Source of the DNA: a virus
IMG/VR virus record: IMGVR_UViG_3300042881_000733
Location: 1-32,665 of that record
Length of the DNA: 32,665 nt
Reading direction: 5' to 3' (one strand)
The notes under the pieces are model-generated. The model was not told where the DNA came from and did not search any database. It worked only from the letters and a program-made list of their open reading frames with translations. A program made the position numbers and the translations under genes. Below are positions 27,867 to 32,665 of the stretch, piece after piece; within the stretch, counting starts at the first letter, position 1, and every line of letters begins with the position of its first letter.

Positions 27867-28054
27867 TGAAAGATTTAATAGACTACCAAAGATTTCAAAT
27901 TGAAGCATTACAAAGAAATGTATGCAAATTGAATAGTTTACTATCACAGTTAGAAACTTACTGCTTCGAGTTAGCAGCAGATGATTGCCCAACAGATTAC
28001 AAAAGAATAATTAAACAACAAATTTATAATTTAAAACAAGAAAACAATGCCTAA
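27866..28054 (+). CDS. Hypothetical helical protein, 62 aa
   Basis: A helical protein (YQRFQIEALQRNVCKLNSLLSQLETYCFELAADDCPTDYKRIIKQQIYNLKQE) with three cysteines, overlapping the ERF gene by 8 nt. A small partner or regulator of the recombination protein is conceivable, but nothing shows it. Confidence 0.6.
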   Translation: MKDLIDYQRFQIEALQRNVCKLNSLLSQLETYCFELAADDCPTDYKRIIKQQIYNLKQENNA

Positions 28055-28622
28055 AACAGAATTAAGTTTAGCAGAAAAACTATCTAAAATACAGGTAGAA
28101 TTTAAGTCGAATAAGAGTAGATTTAATAGCTTTGGTAAATATAACTTTAGAAGTGCTGAAGATATATTAGAAGGTTTAAAACCATTTAACGAAAAGTACG
28201 GTGTTTACTTTACGATTCGTGAAGAAGTAAATGTAATATTTGAAACTACACCAATTATTGTTTCTACTGCTACTATTCACGATAATAACGAAATTAACGA
28301 AATAGAAGCTACTGCTATTGTAGGTGTAGATTTACAACAAAAAGGTATGCAAACACCACAAGCATTTGGTTCTGCTTCAAGTTATGGTAAAAAGTATGCG
28401 TTAGGTAACCTATTATTAATTGATGATACACAAGATGCTGATGCTACTAACTCACACGGTAAAGAAAGCAAACCGGTAACAGAAGAAAAGTGGTTAAACA
28501 AAAATACACCTGAATTTAATCAAGCAATTGAATATTTAAAAAAAGGTGGTAATATTGCAACGATAGAAGCAAAATATAAATTAGCAAAATCAGTAAAAGA
28601 AGAACTTTTAAAAATTAAGTAA
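28047..28622 (+). CDS. erf: ERF-family single-strand annealing protein
   Basis: The 191-aa protein has the ERF core: an N-terminal helix, NFRSAEDILEGLKPF (33-47), a beta sheet, GMQTPQAFGSASSYGKKYALGNLLLIDD (100-127) and DADATN (130-135). P22-type Erf and Sak proteins of this family anneal complementary single strands during recombination or replication. The C-terminal part (145-191) is helical and probably binds a partner such as the SSB-like protein downstream. Works with the exonuclease at 2890 and NinG. Confidence 0.9.
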   Translation: MPKTELSLAEKLSKIQVEFKSNKSRFNSFGKYNFRSAEDILEGLKPFNEKYGVYFTIREEVNVIFETTPIIVSTATIHDNNEINEIEATAIVGVDLQQKGMQTPQAFGSASSYGKKYALGNLLLIDDTQDADATNSHGKESKPVTEEKWLNKNTPEFNQAIEYLKKGGNIATIEAKYKLAKSVKEELLKIK

Positions 28623-28813
28623 TGGATGAAGAATTAGAAAAAGATTTGATAAACGAAATTGAAAATCAAAAGCACAAAAAATTTTTTATGTCTATTCCAC
28701 AGGAACATTATAAAATTTTAGAACAAAATGCTAAAAAATTTAAAACCACAAGAACTGCTATTTTAAAATTCTTAATTAAAAATTATTTACCTTATAATGA
28801 ACGGGAAGAATAA
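28622..28813 (+). CDS. Ribbon-helix-helix-like protein, 63 aa
   Basis: KKFFMSIPQEHYKILEQNAKKFKTTRTAILKFLIKNYL matches the beta strand-helix-helix pattern of Arc/CopG-like repressors, with a short acidic N-terminal helix before it. It probably binds DNA as a dimer and could regulate phage genes, including the class I 19-mer with its repeated TGTTAAA; that link is speculation. Starts 1 nt into the end of the ERF stop and overlaps the next gene by 17 nt. Confidence 0.6.
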   Translation: MDEELEKDLINEIENQKHKKFFMSIPQEHYKILEQNAKKFKTTRTAILKFLIKNYLPYNEREE

Positions 28814-29105
28814 TAAAGATTTTAAATATGAATTTATTTCTTGCGGGAATAGAAAGATAGATGAAGTTATAATACAATTTGATAAGCAAATTAAAAAAGA
28901 ATATTTAAATGCTGATGGTCAAAAAGAATTATGTTCTTCTTATTGGAAAAAATTATTATTTATTAATTCAATAGATTTAGATATTTCAGATTGGAAAAAA
29001 ATTAGAGATGAAGAATATTGGAGTAATATGATTGAATTAACAGGAATTGAAAAAGATAAATATAAATTAGATAAAATTTTAAATTACAATAAAACAAATA
29101 AATAA
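28797..29105 (+). CDS. Hypothetical protein, 102 aa
   Basis: A highly charged, lysine- and isoleucine-rich protein (MNGKNNKDFKYEFISCGNRKIDEVIIQFDKQIKKEYL...). Many AAA and ATT codons make its base composition more AT-rich than the recombination genes around it, like the MT-A70 gene. No recognised domain. It may be a recent arrival between the RHH protein and the SSB-like gene. Confidence 0.6.
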   Translation: MNGKNNKDFKYEFISCGNRKIDEVIIQFDKQIKKEYLNADGQKELCSSYWKKLLFINSIDLDISDWKKIRDEEYWSNMIELTGIEKDKYKLDKILNYNKTNK

Positions 29106-29111
29106 ATAAAT

Positions 29112-29408
29112 ATGAGTGCATTAATTAATTTTAGTTTAAGGGTAGACAAACTACCAAAGGAGAAATTTGTAATTGGTAAAGATGGGGCAGTATATTATAA
29201 CGGCACTATATCAATTAGTGATGAAACAAACCAATGGGGACAAAATGTTTCTATTACTGATTCACAAACACAAGAAGAACGTGAGGCTAAAAAAACTAAA
29301 AACTATCTTGGAAATGGTAAAGTAGTTTGGACTGATGGTAAAGTAGCAACTGCTACAAAGCAAGAAGCAAAAGTTGCAGTAGAAGAAACTTCGGATTTAC
29401 CATTTTAG
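29112..29408 (+). CDS. SSB-like single-stranded DNA-binding protein, probable
   Basis: A 98-aa protein of OB-fold appearance: FSLRVDKLPKEKFVIGKDGAVYYNGTISISDETNQWGQNVSI, then a lysine-rich linker and the acidic end EETSDLPF. The tip D-L-P-F resembles the SSB C-terminal D-(I/L)-P-F, which recruits replication and repair proteins. It follows ERF and precedes the RecA-fold ATPase, as SSB genes often do. The protein is short for a canonical SSB, but phage-type SSB-like proteins of this size exist. Confidence 0.65.
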   Translation: MSALINFSLRVDKLPKEKFVIGKDGAVYYNGTISISDETNQWGQNVSITDSQTQEEREAKKTKNYLGNGKVVWTDGKVATATKQEAKVAVEETSDLPF

Positions 29409-29416
29409 ATTTAACA

Positions 29417-29439
29417 GGGGTGTAAAAGCCCCTTTTTTT
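29417..29439 (+). terminator. Rho-independent terminator after SSB-like gene
   Basis: GGGG (29417-29420), an 8-nt loop, CCCC (29429-29432), then seven Ts. The stem is short but GC-rich. It may only partly stop transcription, since the next gene starts 12 nt after it without a visible promoter. Confidence 0.7.
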
Positions 29440-29450
29440 AATAAAGACAA

Positions 29451-30299
29451 ATGACAATAGACAAAGACTCACACAGATTAATAATGCAATTGTATGAAGA
29501 AGAATGTTACATAAACCCTTTAGAAAAAATAGAATATCCGTTACCTGCTATTTCATTTGGAACTAAACAATTTGAAACAAAAGATGGTGTAATTGAATAT
29601 CCGATACCTGTAGGAACTTATGGAAACTTTAGCTTTGTACAAGCACCACCAAAAAGCAAGAAAACATTTTTTATTAGTTTACTTTCAGCAGTATATTTAA
29701 ACGATGAAATAAACGGAATTTCGGGTGATTTAAAAGGCAATAGAAATGGTAAACATTTAATACATTTTGACACAGAGCAAGGAAATTTCCACGCTTCTTT
29801 AGTTTTTAAAAGGCCAATGGAAATGTCCGGTAATAAAATAGAAAACTACCATACATACGCATTAAGGCAATTAAGCGCAAAAGATAGAATTGATTTTATA
29901 GAGTTTTGTCTATATGATAAATTAGAAGGCAAAGAAATAGGTTTAGTAATTATAGATGGTATTGCAGATTTATGTTCAGATGTAAATAATATTGAAGAAT
30001 CTAATTTAGTAGTTCAAAAGTTAATGAAATGGACAAAGGAATTACATTGTCACATAGTAACTGTTATTCACTCTAACTTTGGGACTGATAAACCAACAGG
30101 ACATTTAGGTTCAGCATTAGAAAAGAAGGCAGAAACACAAATACAATTAGAACTAAACACAGTCAATAAAGAATTAGTAACCGTATCGTGTAAAAGAAGT
30201 AGAAATACAAGTTTTGAAAGTTTTAGCTTTAAAGTAAATAAGGCAGGTTTACCACAAGTAGAAGGTAATTTATACGATGTATTGAAAGGGGTATTTTAA
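29451..30299 (+). CDS. RecA-fold ATPase, RepA/DnaB-like, divergent P-loop
   Basis: The protein is a RecA-fold ATPase of the RepA/DnaB group. After an N-terminal part, the P-loop reads APPKSKKTF (65-73) where canonical Walker A has GxxxxGK(S/T); FDTEQ (106-110) and the Walker B-like GLVIIDGIADL (164-174) follow, then VIHSNF (205-210) and a helix with GHLGSALEKKAETQIQLE. Such proteins are used in phage replication initiation or as helicases or loaders. Whether it hydrolyses ATP is uncertain, given the P-loop. It probably acts with the SSB-like protein upstream. Confidence 0.75.
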   Translation: MTIDKDSHRLIMQLYEEECYINPLEKIEYPLPAISFGTKQFETKDGVIEYPIPVGTYGNFSFVQAPPKSKKTFFISLLSAVYLNDEINGISGDLKGNRNGKHLIHFDTEQGNFHASLVFKRPMEMSGNKIENYHTYALRQLSAKDRIDFIEFCLYDKLEGKEIGLVIIDGIADLCSDVNNIEESNLVVQKLMKWTKELHCHIVTVIHSNFGTDKPTGHLGSALEKKAETQIQLELNTVNKELVTVSCKRSRNTSFESFSFKVNKAGLPQVEGNLYDVLKGVF

Positions 30300-30300
30300 G

Positions 30301-30594
30301 ATGATAACACTAAAAAATAAGATTCAAGAATTACAAAACGATGCTGCACGTATGGAATTACATTGGTGTGATAACAACGAATTACTGCATTATTTTAGAA
30401 ACATACAAACGAGTTTAGGTTTAATTGAACAATTATGTGCATTGGAATCTAAATTTGATTATATTGCGCTTGAAGATTTAATGAATGGATTGCAAGATAA
30501 AGATGAAACATTAACAGATATAACAGTAAATTTTAGAATTAAACCAATACAACGTGAACGAAAAGAAGCACGTATAACCGCTAAAATGTTTTAA
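30301..30594 (+). CDS. Hypothetical helical protein, 97 aa
   Basis: Starts 1 nt after the ATPase gene. The sequence (KIQELQNDAARMELHWCDNNELLHYFRNIQTSLGLIEQLCALES...) is helical with a basic end (RIKPIQRERKEARITAKMF). No family known. Its placement suggests a role in replication, possibly as a partner of the ATPase, by position only. Confidence 0.65.
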   Translation: MITLKNKIQELQNDAARMELHWCDNNELLHYFRNIQTSLGLIEQLCALESKFDYIALEDLMNGLQDKDETLTDITVNFRIKPIQRERKEARITAKMF

Positions 30595-30596
30595 AT

Positions 30597-30809
30597 ATGA
30601 TTTTATTTCTTGTTTGCTTTTGCTTAATTTGTTTAATAGTATTTCAGTTTGTAGACTGCGAAATTATTATAACTCCAATTAAAGGTGTAATGCTTGGTGC
30701 ATTATATAACGACGATGTTTATGAAGATGAAACTGAACATACTATACAAGTGCTTTTATTCGTAATTTCATTTTCTTTTGTATGGATAACAAATGGCTCA
30801 ACCAAGTAG
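30597..30809 (+). CDS. Small membrane protein, 70 aa, two hydrophobic segments
   Basis: The N-terminal 20 residues (MILFLVCFCLICLIVFQFVD) and a second stretch (IQVLLFVISFSFVWI, about 50-64) should span the membrane, with an acidic loop (YNDDVYEDETEH) between them. It overlaps the sigma-like gene by 28 nt. Function unknown. Confidence 0.6.
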   Translation: MILFLVCFCLICLIVFQFVDCEIIITPIKGVMLGALYNDDVYEDETEHTIQVLLFVISFSFVWITNGSTK

Positions 30810-31321
30810 CAGCACATCACGCTGAATGGATTAAAATTATTAATTCGTTTGGTGAATATGATTACGCTGAAGATATTGTTCAGGAAACTTACATAGCTTT
30901 GCATAAGTATGCAGATGCTACAAAGATTATAGATGCTTCGGGCAATGTTAGAAAAGGCTACGTGTTTTTTACGCTTAAAAGTTTATTCTTTCAGTACTAT
31001 AATAAGAAAATGAAAGTAAATAAAGTTTCTATAGATGAACAATTTACTTTATTTGATGATTCTAATTTAGATGAACACAATGCTTATAATGATATTTGTT
31101 TGCTAATAGATGAGGAAATAAAAAATTGGCATTGGTATGATGAAAAGCTATTTAAACTATACCGTGATTCTGATATGAGTATGCGTGATATAGCTAAAGA
31201 AACAAACATCAGTTTAATTTCAATTTTTAATTCAATCAAAAACTACAAAGAAATTTTAAATACTAAATTCGGTAAAGATTACCAAGATTACATTAATAAC
31301 GATTATAACGGAATTTATTAA
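30782..31321 (+). CDS. Sigma-70-like factor, short (ECF-type layout)
   Basis: Residues 28-45 (YAEDIVQETYIALHKYAD) match sigma region 2.2, with AEDIVQET in place of the usual AEDLxQEx. Residues 121-160 (EKLFKLYRDSDMSMRDIAKETNISLISIFNSIKNYKEIL) match region 4, a helix-turn-helix that would contact a -35 element. The protein is 179 aa, as ECF sigmas are. Phage-encoded sigma-like proteins typically direct late transcription. It may read the class II elements (9576, 16571, 17667, 19913); this is inference. Confidence 0.75.
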   Translation: MDNKWLNQVAAHHAEWIKIINSFGEYDYAEDIVQETYIALHKYADATKIIDASGNVRKGYVFFTLKSLFFQYYNKKMKVNKVSIDEQFTLFDDSNLDEHNAYNDICLLIDEEIKNWHWYDEKLFKLYRDSDMSMRDIAKETNISLISIFNSIKNYKEILNTKFGKDYQDYINNDYNGIY

Positions 31322-31332
31322 AACTAAAAATT

Positions 31333-31713
31333 ATGGCACGAGGTAGAAAAAAAGCACAAGGTTTAGGTGATACAATAGAACAAATCACAGAAGCAACAGG
31401 AATTAAAGCAGTAGTAGAAAAGTTTAGCAAAGCTACCGGTGCTGATTGTGGATGTGATAAACGAAAAGAAGTATTAAACAAATTATTTCCTTATCACAAA
31501 CCAAATTGTTTAAACGAAGAAGATTACAACTATTTAACTGAATTTTTTATTGTGGTTAAAGACCAATTAACAGTTAATCAGCAATACAAATTAATCGATA
31601 TTTATTTTAGAATTTTTAATAAGAAATTAGAAAATTCAAATTGTGGTTCTTGTTGGAGGGATAGAATAGCTGAAATTAGAAAAGTATATAACGAATATGA
31701 GTTAGATGCTTAA
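31333..31713 (+). CDS. Hypothetical Cys-containing protein, 126 aa
   Basis: N-terminus MARGRKKAQGLGDTIEQITEATGIKAVVEKFSKATGADCGCDKRKEVLNKLFPY, then a helical segment and NCGSCWRDRIAEIRKVYN. The GDT-x-E-x-x-T-x-x-TGIK-x-V-x-x-F, then DCGCDKRK pattern is one I have seen widely in Bacteroidota phages, near replication or packaging genes; a metal-binding role is likely. The last codons also form the first bases of the window (1-31). Confidence 0.7.
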   Translation: MARGRKKAQGLGDTIEQITEATGIKAVVEKFSKATGADCGCDKRKEVLNKLFPYHKPNCLNEEDYNYLTEFFIVVKDQLTVNQQYKLIDIYFRIFNKKLENSNCGSCWRDRIAEIRKVYNEYELDA

Positions 31714-32098
31714 TTGGAAAGAAGAAGATTTATTTAATTGGTTAAAGGAAAATAAATTTCCTGATTTGGTTAAATCTAAAAATCAAATGTCAAGGTGGGA
31801 TTGTTACTCACCTGACACTAAATTTAGATTGGAACTTAAATGTAGAAAAGCACATTACGATACTTTACTACTTGAAAAGAAAAAGTACGATGCAATGATA
31901 GAAGAATGTGAAAAGCATTTAGATATTCCTTTGTATATTAATTCAACACCACAAGGTATATTCTCGTTTAACCTTTTAAAAATATTCCCAATATGGGAAA
32001 TTAATTATCTGAATCCTGCAACTACGCAATTTACAAACACAAATAGAATAGCAAAAGAAGTAACATATTTACAAATTAAATTAGCAGAACAATTATGA
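31706..32098 (+). CDS. PD-(D/E)XK nuclease-like protein, 130 aa (right copy)
   Basis: Identical in all 130 residues to the protein at 24-416, with several silent changes (for example the Ser at codon 35, TCG versus TCA, and Leu/Lys/Cys codons that follow). The window's end therefore repeats its beginning. See the left copy for the nuclease-like motif. Confidence 0.6.
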   Translation: MLNWKEEDLFNWLKENKFPDLVKSKNQMSRWDCYSPDTKFRLELKCRKAHYDTLLLEKKKYDAMIEECEKHLDIPLYINSTPQGIFSFNLLKIFPIWEINYLNPATTQFTNTNRIAKEVTYLQIKLAEQL

Positions 32099-32454
32099 AA
32101 GATAATCCAATACAATTAGAATACCTAAAATCAGTTTTACTATCGCAGTTATTGTTAGAATCGAATGAAAATTTATTTTTTACAAAGCAATACAAGCAGC
32201 AGATAAAACACAAAATAAATTCTTTAAACAAGGATTTAGAAGAAATAGTTAGAACTGAGTACGCAACGATTTACAAAACTGATGCAGAAATGACTACAAA
32301 CATTTTAAATGCAATAGATGATGTAATTACAAAACTACAAACTTGCACTATAGATGAAATAGTAATGATTAATGCAGTAATTGATAAATACAAAGAAAAC
32401 AAAGAATGGTTTGCTGAATATGCACAGGCAGAATTTTTACGAATCGATGGCTAA
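32095..32454 (+). CDS. Hypothetical helical protein, 119 aa (right copy)
   Basis: Same protein as at 413-769 except for the last residues, I-D-G instead of I-E. The DNA differs at many silent sites. The frame overlaps the next ATG (32447) by 8 nt. In the left copy this overlap is broken by the methyltransferase cassette. Confidence 0.7.
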   Translation: MKDNPIQLEYLKSVLLSQLLLESNENLFFTKQYKQQIKHKINSLNKDLEEIVRTEYATIYKTDAEMTTNILNAIDDVITKLQTCTIDEIVMINAVIDKYKENKEWFAEYAQAEFLRIDG

Positions 32455-32665
32455 AAAGCAAGAAGTTAGATTTTATCCTGCACATCAAGAATTAAATGAT
32501 ATGCGAATTTGCCACCAAAACAATTTAGCTTATGTAATTGTACCGGCAGGAAATAATAAGTATTGGATTAGCAAGTACAGTTTAAACGATTTACACAGGG
32601 TAATTTATTTAGAAGAAAATAACGTAAGAAAAGAATTTAGCCAATACGAAGCAGACAAAAAGATT
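32447..32665 (+). CDS. Hypothetical protein, right copy of the 86-aa gene (3' truncated by window end)
   Basis: 73 codons are visible (MAKKQEVRFYPAHQELNDMRICHQNN...FSQYEADKKI). The last 112 bases of the window (32554-32665) are identical to 1456-1567. Upstream of that the two copies diverge in both DNA and protein. This allele directly follows the 119-aa gene, with no methyltransferase between. Confidence 0.7.
   Translation, partial: MAKKQEVRFYPAHQELNDMRICHQNNLAYVIVPAGNNKYWISKYSLNDLHRVIYLEENNVRKEFSQYEADKKI

Larger units (their letters stand above)
31683..32665 (+). repeat. Diverged second copy of the window's left end
   Basis: 31683-32446 corresponds to 1-764 (offset 31682), and 32447-32665 to 1349-1567 (offset 31098). 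The first 127 bases and the last 112 bases are exact matches; in between are many silent differences and the missing 584-bp methyltransferase cassette. Diverged, so not a clean direct terminal repeat. Confidence 0.9.

Noticed and set aside
1-32665. Lysogeny genes, tRNAs, CRISPR array, diversity-generating retroelement
   Set aside because: No integrase, CI/Cro-like pair, cloverleaf-like segment, regular spacer-repeat series, or reverse transcriptase with template/variable repeats was found on reading both strands.

Overview
The window looks like slightly more than one full copy of a small tailed-phage genome from a Bacteroidota host, plausibly a Flavobacterium-like bacterium. The evidence is high A+T content, A-rich leaders without Shine-Dalgarno sites, promoters with the Bacteroidota -7 box TAnnTTTG, and many protein families common in flavobacterial phages. 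All credible genes lie on the + strand. I see no integrase, excisionase, CI-like repressor, tRNA, rRNA or CRISPR array, so nothing points to lysogeny. The tail-assembly chaperone, tape measure and tube-like protein suggest a siphovirus. No gene-free stretch exceeds 300 bases; the longest, 26991-27216, is an extremely AT-rich block with repeats.

The two ends overlap. Bases 1-769 recur at 31683-32454 with many silent differences, giving a unit of about 31.7 kb. The left copy then carries an MT-A70 adenine methyltransferase gene that the right copy lacks. The first 127 bases of the overlap are exactly identical, as are the last 112 bases of the window. This fits a circularly assembled genome whose joint falls on a strain bubble, meaning two alleles in one population, rather than a true terminal repeat.

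Layout: (i) 1-1973: PD-(D/E)XK-like protein, methyltransferase, DUF3310 protein and small genes. (ii) 2040-8549: an early-type promoter, then small genes, a PD-(D/E)XK exonuclease, an ABC-ATPase/GNAT (Mom-like) fusion, a DnaA-domain-IV-like protein, many tiny overlapping ORFs and both terminase subunits. (iii) 8544-9568: a self-contained cassette of five small genes with its own promoter and terminator. (iv) 9576-22970: virion genes in an unusual order: tail chaperone with frameshift, tail proteins, tape measure, prohead protease with frameshift, scaffold-like protein, capsid, tube-like protein, portal, connector. (v) 22970-26990: tail fibre and lysis genes (holin-like proteins, GH24 endolysin, unimolecular-spanin candidate). 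(vi) 26991-27585: AT-rich intergenic block and NinG/Rap. (vii) 27681-31713: early promoter, ERF annealing protein, RHH protein, SSB-like protein, RecA-fold ATPase and a sigma-factor-like protein.

Two classes of repeated cis element mark transcription units. Class I is an exact 19-mer, TGTTAAAGTTTTGTTAAAA, 44-54 bp upstream of a TAnnTTTG box, found three times before small-gene or recombination operons. Class II is ACAATTT, 10 bp, then an 18-bp TTATTA..AATAAAAAA box, found four times directly before virion genes. With the phage-encoded sigma-like protein this suggests an early-to-late switch, which is an inference. Two strong candidates for programmed -1 frameshifting (T9 in the tail chaperone, A10 in the prohead protease) are the most testable observations.
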